Origin: Fischerella sp. PCC 9431
GTDB taxonomy: Bacteria; Cyanobacteriota; Cyanobacteriia; Cyanobacteriales; Nostocaceae
Reading direction: 5' to 3'
NCBI RefSeq assembly: GCF_000447295.1
Contig: NZ_KE650771.1
Coordinates: 1,290,730-1,354,729 of the forward strand
Length of the DNA stretch: 64,000 nucleotides
In this document: positions 38,335 to 47,089 of the stretch, in pieces
Position numbering within the stretch: the first letter of the stretch is position 1
Layout: the number at the start of each line of letters is the position of its first letter
Translations under genes and position numbers: made by a program
The notes under the pieces: generated by a model
The model's input: the letters and a program-made list of their open reading frames with translations, nothing else
The model's database searches: none
Told to the model about the DNA's origin: nothing

Positions 38335-41300
38335 ATGCAATCACTTTATCCTGTGGATTTGCCTACTCTAGAGCAAGTACTTGACTGCTCTGCTTTAACT
38401 GTATTACCGGATACCCTACTTATTGATGTGATTGCCCTTATGAATCCGGTAAGAAAAAGTGCTTTAGAATCTTCATCTGATTTCAGTAGCTGTATTTTAG
38501 TAGTTGATGGAACAAACTTAGTAGGTATATTAACTCTACGTGATGTCATACGTCTGACTGGGGCGGGGATAGATTTATCCAGGGTAAAAATTTCAGAGGT
38601 GATGACGCAGCCAGTTATTAGCCTGACATTTACTCCGGCTCAAAATGCCCTCACAGCTTTATCTTTCATGCTCCAGCATCGAATTCGCCATCTACCTGTA
38701 GTAGATGAGAAGGGGAAATTACTAGGTCTGATTACCCAAGACAAGATTCGTCAAGCTATCCAACCATCTCACCTGCTGAAACTGCGATGTGTAACTGAGG
38801 TGATGGTGACAGAAGTTATTCATACTCTACCAACTACATCTGTACTGGAATTATCCCAAATTATGAGCGATCGCCGGATAAGTTGTGTGGTAGTTGTGGC
38901 ACAACAGGAAACAGCTTTGCTCCCGGTGGGGATGATCACTGAGAAAGATATAGTCAAAGTCCAGTTACAGAGACTCGATATGGCCCAAACCCAGGCCCAA
39001 GCTGTCATGAGTACCCCTGTATTCAGTATTAGTCCCCATGAATCTTTGTGGACTGTTCACCAATTAATGCAAGAGCGAGGGGTAAGGCGATTAACCGTAG
39101 TTGGGAAACAAGGGGAACTGCAAGGACTGGTAACACAAACCAATCTGCTGGAAGTGCTTGATCCTCTAGAAATAGTCAGGGTTATCCAAGTTTTGCAAGC
39201 AAAAGTTGAGAAGCAAATATTTCAACTCCAGCAAAGCAACCAGCAGTTACAACAGGAAGTTAGACAGCGCCAACAGGTGGAGAAATCACTACGCCAAGTA
39301 CAGGAAGAATTAGAGTTACGGGTGGTGGAGCGTACAGATAAACTAGTACAAGCAAATGCACTTCTCAAACAGGAAATTGAGGAGCGCAAACAGATCCAAG
39401 CCAGACTCCAGCAGCGTGAACATCAATGGCAAGCGCTTTTTAATCATGCTTTAGACGCGATCATGATTGCGGATGATGAGGGGCGTTATATAAATGCAAA
39501 TCCAGCAGCCTGTGATTTGTTTGGTGTATCTAGAGAAGAACTTTTAGGTTCCACAATTGCGGATTTTGCAGCACCCGAATTTGATTTTACCCAATCTTGG
39601 CAACAGTTCTGTGAACAAGGACAAATGTTTGGTGAATTTACCTTATATCGTCCTGATGGCACAGTACGAGAAACTGAATTTGCGGCGGTGACCAATTTCA
39701 TACCACATCGCCATCTCTCAATGCTGCGAGATGTGAGCGATCGCAAACAGGCTGAGGAAGCTCTCAGAGAAAGCGAGCAACGACTACAACTTGCCCTCTG
39801 GACTAGCGGTACAGGCACTTGGGATTGGAATCTCCAGACCAATGAAGTGATTTGGTCTGAAAATTTGTTCTCTTTGTTTGGTGTTACTCCCGATACGTTT
39901 AATGTTAGCTATGAAAATTTCTTAAATACGATTGTCCATGTTGAAGATCGCGAATTGATTAAGCGTTCAGTGTTGCGGACTATTCAAGACCAAGCACCCT
40001 ATAGCATCGAATTTCGAGTGGTTTGGCCTGATGGTAAAATCCGTTGGTCAGCCTGCAAGGGAAAGGTTCTTTACGATCACATTGGTCAGCCAATACGGAT
40101 GATAGGGGTGAATATTGACATTACTGAGCGCAAGCAATCGGAACTTGAAATCCGCAAATTTGTTTCCCTAGCCGATAACAGCACGGAATTTATCGGTATG
40201 TGTGATATGAATTTTGTGCCGTTCTATCTCAACCCAGCGGGCTTGCAACTAGTCGGGCTGAATGATATTCGCCAGTATAGCGAAACACCAGTCAGAGAAT
40301 TTTTCTTTGCCGAAGATCAAGACTTTATCATCAATGAATTTTTCCCGCGTGTTTTACGTGAGGGACGGGCGGAAGTAGAAATTCGTTTCCGTCATTTCAA
40401 AACCGGGGAAGCATTATGGATGGTTTACAGCGTTTCTTGCATCAAAGACACAAACGAGCAGCTAATCGGTCTAGCAACCATCAGTCGCAATATTACTGAT
40501 CGCAAGCTGGCCGAACAGAAAATTGCCGAACAAGCGGCTTTAATTGATATCGCCACCGATGCCATTTTTGTTCGTGATTTAGAAAACCGCATTCTGTTCT
40601 GGAGTCGAGGCGCTGAAAACTTATACGGTTGGACAGCAGAGGAAAGTCTGGGAAAATTAGCCCATGAGCTTTTTCACATAGAATCCTTGTCTCAAATGGA
40701 AACAGGTTTAAAAACCACTGTCGAGCAAGGTTCTTGGCAAGGAGAGTTAGAGAAAACCACCAAAACAGGTAGAAAAATTATTGTTGCTAGTCGGTGGACA
40801 CTAGTACACAATCAATTCGGACAAGCCCATTCTATCTTATCTGTCAACACTGACATCACCGAGAAAAAACAACTAGAGCAACAGTTTTACCGCGCTCAAC
40901 GCTTGGAGAGTGTGGGAACCCTAGCGAGTGGGATTGCTCACGACCTTAACAACGTCTTCGCTCCCATCATGATGATTGCCCAACTATTACCCTTAAGATG
41001 CAAGAATGTTGATGCGCGGACTAAAGAACTGTTCCAAACACTAGAAAACAGTTCCAAGCGTGGATCTGACTTAGTTAAACAAATTCTTACCTTTGCCCGT
41101 GGTACAGAAGGGAAACGCATCCTGTTGCAACCTGGACATTTGCTCAAAGAATTAGTCAAAGTCATCAAACAGACGTTTCCTAAATCTATTGAAATTGTGA
41201 ATGCTGTTTCTACAAACACTTTGTGGATGGTGCAAGCAGATCCTACCCAACTAGATCAGGTGTTCATGAACTTGGCAGTCAATGCCCGTGATGCTATGCC

Positions 41301-42021
41301 CAATGGTGGTATTCTGACAATTGCTGCCGAAAATCGGGTGATTGACGAAACCTATGCCCAAATGAATTTTGATGCTCATGCAGGAGGCTACATTGTTGTT
41401 AGCATCTCAGATACAGGGACAGGAATTCCTCCAGAAATTTTAGAGCATATATTCGATCCCTTTTTTACGACTAAAGAAGTCGGTAAAGGCACAGGATTAG
41501 GGCTGTCAACAGTTTTAGGTATCGTCAAAAACCACGGTGGTTTTGTGAAAGTATCAACTCAAGTAGGTAAAGGAACACAATTTCAGGTGTTCTTGCCAAT
41601 AGAAGAAGGAACAGCAACCCAGACAAAAATAGAGGCAAAATTACCTAGAGGAAATGGCGAGTTAATTTTGGTTGTAGATGATGAAGATGTAGTCAGGCAA
41701 ACCACTCAGGACACCCTAGAAGATTATAATTATAAAACTCTGGTAGCTAACGATGGCATTGAGGCGATCGCTCTCTATGTCAAATATCAGCAAGAAATCA
41801 GTACCGTCTTGCTAGATATGCTCATGCCCAACATGGATGGATTGACAGCCATCCGCACTCTACTAACCGTCAACTCTAACGTCAAGATTATTGCCACCAG
41901 TGGTTTACCTGCTAACGAGCAAAAGGCTATTGCAATTGGTGCAAAGAAATTTCTGTCTAAGCCCTACACAGCGACAGATTTATTAATTACTTTATCTGAT
42001 GTGCTTGGCATTAAGGAGTAG
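38335..42021 (+). CDS. CBS-PAS hybrid sensor histidine kinase with receiver
   Basis: This 1,228-residue cytoplasmic kinase has four CBS domains as two Bateman modules (about 10-280; FSSCILVVDGTNLVGILTLRD, MTQPVISLTFTPAQNALT, MVTEVIHTLPTTSVLELSQI). A coiled coil (about 285-365) leads to four PAS/PAC modules (about 365-850). A HisKA domain has the acceptor His in LASGIAHDLNNVFAP (about 870), followed by the ATPase domain (MNLAVNARDAMPNGG, GTGIPPEILEHIFDPFF, GTGLGLSTVLGIV) and a C-terminal receiver (about 1110-1225) with LLDMLMPNMDG. CBS pairs usually bind adenosine nucleotides, so energy state may be one input. No transmembrane part or neighbouring regulator gives the target. Confidence 0.93.
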   Translation: MQSLYPVDLPTLEQVLDCSALTVLPDTLLIDVIALMNPVRKSALESSSDFSSCILVVDGTNLVGILTLRDVIRLTGAGIDLSRVKISEVMTQPVISLTFTPAQNALTALSFMLQHRIRHLPVVDEKGKLLGLITQDKIRQAIQPSHLLKLRCVTEVMVTEVIHTLPTTSVLELSQIMSDRRISCVVVVAQQETALLPVGMITEKDIVKVQLQRLDMAQTQAQAVMSTPVFSISPHESLWTVHQLMQERGVRRLTVVGKQGELQGLVTQTNLLEVLDPLEIVRVIQVLQAKVEKQIFQLQQSNQQLQQEVRQRQQVEKSLRQVQEELELRVVERTDKLVQANALLKQEIEERKQIQARLQQREHQWQALFNHALDAIMIADDEGRYINANPAACDLFGVSREELLGSTIADFAAPEFDFTQSWQQFCEQGQMFGEFTLYRPDGTVRETEFAAVTNFIPHRHLSMLRDVSDRKQAEEALRESEQRLQLALWTSGTGTWDWNLQTNEVIWSENLFSLFGVTPDTFNVSYENFLNTIVHVEDRELIKRSVLRTIQDQAPYSIEFRVVWPDGKIRWSACKGKVLYDHIGQPIRMIGVNIDITERKQSELEIRKFVSLADNSTEFIGMCDMNFVPFYLNPAGLQLVGLNDIRQYSETPVREFFFAEDQDFIINEFFPRVLREGRAEVEIRFRHFKTGEALWMVYSVSCIKDTNEQLIGLATISRNITDRKLAEQKIAEQAALIDIATDAIFVRDLENRILFWSRGAENLYGWTAEESLGKLAHELFHIESLSQMETGLKTTVEQGSWQGELEKTTKTGRKIIVASRWTLVHNQFGQAHSILSVNTDITEKKQLEQQFYRAQRLESVGTLASGIAHDLNNVFAPIMMIAQLLPLRCKNVDARTKELFQTLENSSKRGSDLVKQILTFARGTEGKRILLQPGHLLKELVKVIKQTFPKSIEIVNAVSTNTLWMVQADPTQLDQVFMNLAVNARDAMPNGGILTIAAENRVIDETYAQMNFDAHAGGYIVVSISDTGTGIPPEILEHIFDPFFTTKEVGKGTGLGLSTVLGIVKNHGGFVKVSTQVGKGTQFQVFLPIEEGTATQTKIEAKLPRGNGELILVVDDEDVVRQTTQDTLEDYNYKTLVANDGIEAIALYVKYQQEISTVLLDMLMPNMDGLTAIRTLLTVNSNVKIIATSGLPANEQKAIAIGAKKFLSKPYTATDLLITLSDVLGIKE

Positions 42022-42137
42022 GGTATTGCTTACTAGCAGTATATTTTACGTTTCTCAGGTTGAGTTACCCAACATTTTGAAAAAAGCGATCGCCAACAAC
42101 CCCCACCTCAATCAAACCATCCACCTGATCAATAACA

Positions 42138-42509
42138 CTACGCCGATTTACCCAACAAATAAACAATATATTGATTCAAACTCACACCTTCTACTTCCGC
42201 TTTATCTACCAAGGGACGATGCAAAGACTTTGGCATCCGTACCAACAACTTACCACTATAAGTTTCATCATTACTAGGCAAAGGTATTTCATCCCCGGCT
42301 TCATACACAGTTTCAATCCACAACTCCCGCGCCTCATTTATATTTGTCATCGCCTCTTCTAAAGTTTCCCCTTGAGAAAGACATCCAGGTAAATCTTTAA
42401 TTTGAGCAACATATCCTCTTTCTGGATCAGGATATAAAGTTACTGGGTATTGAAGATTTAAATAATATTCTAGAGATGGTTTTTCAGTTTGTTTCTGTTT
42501 CTGATTCAA
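42138..42509 (-). CDS. HicB-family antitoxin, solitary
   Basis: This 123-residue protein has the partial RNase H-like HicB fold (LEYYLNLQYPVTLYPDPERGYVAQIKDLPGC, LSQGETLEEAMTNINEAR) and a C-terminal ribbon-helix-helix (RMPKSLHRPLVDKAEVEGVSL). HicB binds and inhibits the HicA RNA-cutting toxin and represses the operon. No hicA-like frame is seen upstream (42510-42660) or downstream (42022-42137), so it is probably an orphan or functions with a distant partner. Confidence 0.85.
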   Translation of the reverse strand: MNQKQKQTEKPSLEYYLNLQYPVTLYPDPERGYVAQIKDLPGCLSQGETLEEAMTNINEARELWIETVYEAGDEIPLPSNDETYSGKLLVRMPKSLHRPLVDKAEVEGVSLNQYIVYLLGKSA

Positions 42510-42957
42510 TTTCTCTATACATCACACTAATTTTCATAGGTTTGTAGTAGGGGCTTTAGCCCTTGTTTAAGCACGCGCATTGCTTACTACGAACTCTTTA
42601 GGCTGTCACAAAGATTTTGACAGTCTACTAGTATTATATGTAGTATCACACTATGGTTACAACTTGGCGCGATCGCAAGCAACTCGCCATCATCACCTTG
42701 CAAGTTCTCAAATACTAAGGAATTTACCAAAACGTTAATTTTTATTGAACTTTAACAACACGCATGTTGTTTTAGTAGAGCATCCAATCCCAATCAGCAA
42801 CAACGTTTCAAGCTTTATTAGGGGATGTAAACTTACAAGAAGCCAACTACTGTCAGGCTAGAACATTTGAGAGAATCAAAAACGATTTAATAATTAAACG
42901 CAAAAGTCCACCTCTTATTCGGACACGCTTGGTTTAATTTCAAGGGAGAACACTATT
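42510..42957. promoter_or_regulatory. Leader region of chlB with a small frame
   Basis: The 448-base gap contains a GGGGCTTTAGCCC palindrome (about 42549-42561), GTCACAAAGATTTTGAC-type inverted bases (about 42605-42622) and a 21-codon frame at 42653-42718 with no recognised match. The rest (42719-42957) reads as untranslated leader with the chlB promoter; CAAGGGAGAACACTATT precedes the ATG. No riboswitch class is recognised. Confidence 0.4.
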
Positions 42958-44484
42958 ATGAAATTGGCTTACTGGATGTATGCAGGCCCAGCCCATATCG
43001 GCACTCTGCGGGTCGCCAGTTCTTTCAAAAATGTTCATGCTATCATGCACGCACCACTGGGCGATGACTATTTTAATGTCATGCGCTCTATGCTGGAACG
43101 GGAACGGGACTTCACCCCAGTAACTGCTAGTGTTGTCGATCGCAACGTTTTGGCGCGTGGTTCCCAAGAAAAGGTGGTAGACAACATCACCCGCAAGGAT
43201 AAAGAAGAAACTCCAGACTTAATCGTTCTTACCCCCACCTGCACTTCTAGTATTCTGCAAGAAGATTTGCAAAACTTCGTCGAACGGGCGCAGTTGGAAG
43301 CCAAAGGCGATGTGATGCTGGCGGATGTGAACCACTATCGCGTCAACGAATTGCAAGCAGCTGATCGCACTCTGCATCAAATTGTCCAGTTCTACATCGA
43401 AAAAGCTCGTAAAAAGGGCGAACTTCCAGAAGGTAAAACTGAAAAGCCTTCTGTTAACATCATCGGTATTTCTACTCTCGGCTTCCACAACCAACACGAC
43501 AGCACCGAGTTGAAACGGTTGATGGCAGATTTGGGTATTGAAGTAAACGCTGTTATTCCAGAAGGTGCTTCGGTTCACGAGTTGAAAAACTTACCTCGCG
43601 CTTGGTTCAACCTCTGTCCTTACCGCGAACTTGGCTTAATGGCGGCTCGTTACCTGGAAGCAGAATTTGGGATGCCCTACGTAGATATTACTCCGATGGG
43701 AGTAGTTGAAACTGCTCGTTGTCTACGTAAAATTCAGCAGATAATTAATACCCAAGGCGCTGATGTTGAATACGAAGACTTCATCAACGAGCAAACCTTG
43801 CATGTATCCCAGGCTGCTTGGTTCTCCCGCTCCATCGACTGTCAAAACTTAACAGGTAAAAAAGCGGTCGTCTTTGGTGATAATACCCACGCCGCCGCTA
43901 TAACCAAGATTTTAGCGCGGGAAATGGGCATTCACGTTGTTTGGGCTGGAACTTATTGCAAATATGATGCTGACTGGTTCCGGGAACAAGTCAGCGAATA
44001 TTGTGATGAAGTGATTATTACCGATGATCATGGTCAAATTGGGGATGCGATCGCTCGTGTCGAACCCTCTGCCATTTTCGGTACACAAATGGAACGCCAT
44101 GTTGGTAAGCGTCTGAATATCCCCTGCGGTGTGATTGCTGCACCTATCCATATCCAGAACTTCCCCATTGGTTATAAACCATTTATGGGTTATGAAGGTA
44201 CTAACCAAATAGCTGATTTGGTCTACAACTCCTTTACACTGGGAATGGAAGACCATTTGCTTGAAATCTTCGGTGGACACGACACTAAAGAAGTTATAAC
44301 TAAGGGTATATCTGCGGAATCTGACCTCAACTGGACTAAAGAGGGTGTAGCAGAATTGAACAAGATTCCCGGTTTTGTTCGTGGTAAAGTGAAACGCAAC
44401 ACCGAGAAATTTGCTCGTGAGCGAGGGATTAAAGATATTACGGTTGAAGTGCTATATGCTGCGAAGGAAGCTGTAGGAGCATAG
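42958..44484 (+). CDS. chlB: Light-independent protochlorophyllide reductase subunit B
   Basis: ChlB (508 residues, normal length) with ChlN forms the NifDK-like catalytic part of dark-operative protochlorophyllide reductase, which makes chlorophyllide without light. The start [20 protein letters not shown] is diagnostic. [15 protein letters not shown] carries the Cys for the shared 4Fe-4S cluster, and the [17 protein letters not shown] tail forms the conserved light-independent domain. It stands alone; chlL and chlN are not in the window. A terminator follows. Confidence 0.98.
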   Translation: MKLAYWMYAGPAHIGTLRVASSFKNVHAIMHAPLGDDYFNVMRSMLERERDFTPVTASVVDRNVLARGSQEKVVDNITRKDKEETPDLIVLTPTCTSSILQEDLQNFVERAQLEAKGDVMLADVNHYRVNELQAADRTLHQIVQFYIEKARKKGELPEGKTEKPSVNIIGISTLGFHNQHDSTELKRLMADLGIEVNAVIPEGASVHELKNLPRAWFNLCPYRELGLMAARYLEAEFGMPYVDITPMGVVETARCLRKIQQIINTQGADVEYEDFINEQTLHVSQAAWFSRSIDCQNLTGKKAVVFGDNTHAAAITKILAREMGIHVVWAGTYCKYDADWFREQVSEYCDEVIITDDHGQIGDAIARVEPSAIFGTQMERHVGKRLNIPCGVIAAPIHIQNFPIGYKPFMGYEGTNQIADLVYNSFTLGMEDHLLEIFGGHDTKEVITKGISAESDLNWTKEGVAELNKIPGFVRGKVKRNTEKFARERGIKDITVEVLYAAKEAVGA

Positions 44485-44524
44485 TTATATAGTTAGGTTT
44501 CAGCTTCAAGTTAGGTATGATATG

Positions 44525-44553
44525 AAGGTGTTTCCGATTTGGGAACACTTTTC
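44525..44553 (+). terminator. Rho-independent terminator of chlB
   Basis: GTGTTTCC (44528-44535) pairs with GGGAACAC (44541-44548), with one G-T pair and a 5-base loop, followed by TTTTCTTATTCTT. It lies 40 bases after the chlB stop. Confidence 0.8.
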
Positions 44554-44592
44554 TTATTCTTAATTATTTAAGTAATTTGAAAATGGAAATTT

Positions 44593-44880
44593 ATGAACAA
44601 TAACCAATCACCTAACAGTTCTAATCAAAATAGACTATACACAAGATTAATTAGTATTTTAAAAATACTTCAGTTTGTTGGCTATTTCATTGTAATTGTT
44701 TCTTTTGTTATACAATTGTCATTTTTTCAATCTTTGAGTTTTCAATCATATAATGTTGCAATTTTATTAGGAGCCTTACTTTATTTAGTAATTAGTTGTA
44801 TTATTGTATATACTTTTACAGAAGTATTAATAGCAATTATTGATCTCTTAAGTCGTATAGAAAAGAATACAAGACCCTAG
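44593..44880 (+). CDS. Small hypothetical two-helix membrane protein
   Basis: This 95-residue protein has an Asn/Gln/Ser-rich start (MNNNQSPNSSNQN), then two hydrophobic helices (about 28-50 and 57-85: LQFVGYFIVIVSFVIQLSF and VAILLGALLYLVISCIIVY). It ends in a basic region, RIEKNTRP. No family is recognised. Base composition is AT-rich compared with neighbouring housekeeping genes. Confidence 0.6.
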   Translation: MNNNQSPNSSNQNRLYTRLISILKILQFVGYFIVIVSFVIQLSFFQSLSFQSYNVAILLGALLYLVISCIIVYTFTEVLIAIIDLLSRIEKNTRP

Positions 44881-45229
44881 ATAATAAAACACAGAAATTT
44901 TGTTTGGTAGTTACAGGAAAGCGAAATCATAGCTGCTGTTGTATTAGAGAATTAATTTAAACTTTCTCGGTGAGGGACTTTTTCATTTTGCCAAGTAAGT
45001 CTAGACTATATCTACCTTGTAATTACTGAGATATCGTTATCAATCAAATATTATCATTAATTTATTATTTGCCTAATAAAATTTAAGTATTTTTACTTTT
45101 TTTGCATGAAATTTCTATATTATCAACGCATCATAATATTAAACTGAATCATATATGAAAATCAAAACTATAATTAAATTTAACTAAAACAATAATAGTT
45201 TCTCTCAACACTTTTTAGGAGAGTGAAGT
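44881..45229. other. AT-rich gap without recognised features
   Basis: These 349 bases are strongly AT-rich and contain no supported gene or repeat. TTTTTAGGAGAGTG at about 45209-45222 supplies the ribosome site of the next gene. Confidence 0.4.
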
Positions 45230-45751
45230 ATGACTCAAGACTACACCACGAAATGGTGGGCAGCTTTTTCATGCCTTGCGTTTATAGAAGGCGTTTTACT
45301 GGTGATGTTATTCTCTGGACGTAGTTCTGCATTAACTATAGCAGCATTGCTTTTCATTGCGATCTTAATGGTATTTCTTCCACGAGCAGATGATGTTGTA
45401 GCACTGACATTTGACAGAGATAAAATTGACAACAAAATCAATTCTCTAAACAAAAAACTTGGTACTACGAAGAACAGAGTAGATAAAATATTTCTCTTAA
45501 CAATACCAGATTCAATGTATAAGTCATTGCAGAAAATTAACTCTGGTAACTATGGTGTTTATGATTTAACATCTAAGTTAGAAAGAGAATTGTACCATTT
45601 ACGAGATATTGGTTACATAGAAGATACAAGAGAAATTCGTGATATTCCCTATGAAGGAAATAATTTATCTAATTACCTCAAAATCACGGCATTAGGTAAG
45701 CAGTATATCGAACTCCGTAAGAGTATTGAGGAGGAAAATAAGGGAAAATAA
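45230..45751 (+). CDS. Hypothetical membrane-anchored protein with cytoplasmic helical domain
   Basis: This 173-residue protein has two N-terminal membrane helices (about 8-28 and 32-50), a coiled-coil stretch (DRDKIDNKINSLNKKLGTTK), and a C-terminal part (about 85-170) with MYKSLQKINSGNYGVYDLTS, LERELYHLRDIGYIE and LKITALGKQYIELRKSIEEE. That order, helix, L-x-x-L-x-x-x-GYI and a TALGKQY strand, resembles a winged-helix domain. A strong GGAGAG ribosome site precedes the ATG. Function is unknown; membrane-tethered regulation is a guess. Confidence 0.65.
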   Translation: MTQDYTTKWWAAFSCLAFIEGVLLVMLFSGRSSALTIAALLFIAILMVFLPRADDVVALTFDRDKIDNKINSLNKKLGTTKNRVDKIFLLTIPDSMYKSLQKINSGNYGVYDLTSKLERELYHLRDIGYIEDTREIRDIPYEGNNLSNYLKITALGKQYIELRKSIEEENKGK

Positions 45752-45827
45752 TGTACACTGTTGAGTAAAATTTACTAGACTTTCAAACTGTATGATTGTC
45801 TGATTCAATATGTTCGTCAGAATTATT

Positions 45828-46127
45828 TCAAGGTAAGTACATATTTATCCCTGCTTCAAGTATCTCAGGTAAAACCATTAGATCAATATCAGCTTTCGTT
45901 TTGTGCGTCTGACCTGTTCTTTCCATATCTGTCAGTGGTGATATGAGCAATGCAGCTACAGGAAGCGGTTTACCTGCATTACGTCACCACAGCAATGTTG
46001 TCAGCGCCAGGTTCCCGCCAGCAGAATCGCCTGCGATCGCAATGTGAGAGGGGCTAAAATCACGCTCGTTCATCAACCACTTGTATGCTGTTATGGTATC
46101 CTCTAAAGCGGCTGGATATGGATGCTC
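45828..46127 (-). pseudogene. Fragment of an alpha/beta hydrolase (hormone-sensitive lipase-type)
   Basis: The minus strand reads EHPYPAALEDTITAYKWLM, then IAIAGDSAGGNLALTTLLW, stop, RNAGKPLPVAALLISPLTDM and on to a stop at 45828. HPYPAALED and the nucleophile elbow GDSAGGNLA identify the esterase/lipase family. The N-terminal HGGG region is missing, the C-terminus is cut off, and an in-frame TGA lies after the nucleophile. It follows the acetyltransferase stop (46131) directly, so a recombination joined the two. Confidence 0.85.
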
Positions 46128-46130
46128 TAA

Positions 46131-46763
46131 TTACACACAATTTTTCAACGCTTCAACATCTGCACCAACAATTTTTTCTAAATTTCTGGTAATTTTTTCT
46201 ATATCCCAGTCCCACCAGGAAATTTTTAGTAGAGTTTTGATGATTTCGTCTGGAAAGCGTTGGCGCACTAAAGTAGCTGGATTACCTCCAACAATTGTGT
46301 AAGGTGCAACATCTTTTACAACCACAGATTTTGCAGCCACGATCGCACCATCACCAATTTTAACTCCAGGCATAATTATTGCTTTGTATCCAATCCACAC
46401 ATCGTTACCAATCACAGTGTCGCCTTTGAAAGGTAATTCATTAGGTTTGGGCGTTACACGTTCCCAACCACTACCAAAAATTTGAAATGGATAAGTTGAA
46501 AATCCAGACATCTGATGATTTGCACCATTCATGATGAATTTTACACCAGTGGCTAAAGCACAAAACTTACCAATGATTAGCTTGTCACCAGTAAATGGAT
46601 AGTGGTAAAGCACATTGCGCTCAAAATTTTCCGAGTCTTCCAGATCATCGTAATATGTATAATCCCCAATGATGATGTTGGGGTTGGAGACAGTGTTTTT
46701 GATAAAACAAACCTGGGGAAAACCCTGCATTGGGTGTGGGTTATTTGGATCGGGATATTGCAT
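46131..46763 (-). CDS. Vat-family O-acetyltransferase (streptogramin A acetyltransferase type)
   Basis: This 210-residue left-handed beta-helix enzyme has hexapeptide repeats (IIIGDYTYYDD; VIGNDVWIGYKAIIMPGVKI; DGAIVAAKSVVVKDVAPYTI) and the active-site HQ in FIMNGANHQMSGFSTYPF. Vat enzymes acetylate streptogramin A antibiotics from acetyl-CoA; the closely related XAT group accepts other substrates. Environmental cyanobacteria often carry such genes, so resistance is possible but not shown. I chose ATG 46763; a TTG at 46778 adds five residues. Confidence 0.87.
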   Translation of the reverse strand: MQYPDPNNPHPMQGFPQVCFIKNTVSNPNIIIGDYTYYDDLEDSENFERNVLYHYPFTGDKLIIGKFCALATGVKFIMNGANHQMSGFSTYPFQIFGSGWERVTPKPNELPFKGDTVIGNDVWIGYKAIIMPGVKIGDGAIVAAKSVVVKDVAPYTIVGGNPATLVRQRFPDEIIKTLLKISWWDWDIEKITRNLEKIVGADVEALKNCV

Positions 46764-46778
46764 TGCAAAACTTGTCAA

Positions 46779-47089
46779 GTACTTTACAAATAAAACTTAT
46801 CTCAAAAGAAGCTAGAACAGGTAAGTATAGCATCAATGACAGTAGGAGCAAACTAAACCGTATAGTTAAAAATAAGGCTCGACAAAGTGTTTTTGCGGCC
46901 ATGCTAAAAACTTTTTAGCAGTAATGATCTACCCTGACCTAAATGCGGTATCCAAAGCTAATCTCCTAAACAGGGTAATCGTATTTCAACCATCACTTCA
47001 CCAATAAATTCACGACTACATAAAATTACTGAACCAATAGCTTTTCAGTAGAGGATATATTCAAAATTAATTTCATCCGCTACTACATC
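46779..47089. other. Gap between divergent acetyltransferase and recQ genes
   Basis: No gene is supported. GCTAAAAACTTTTTAGC at about 46903-46919 is a hairpin. The promoters of both neighbours must lie here, but none stands out. Confidence 0.4.
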
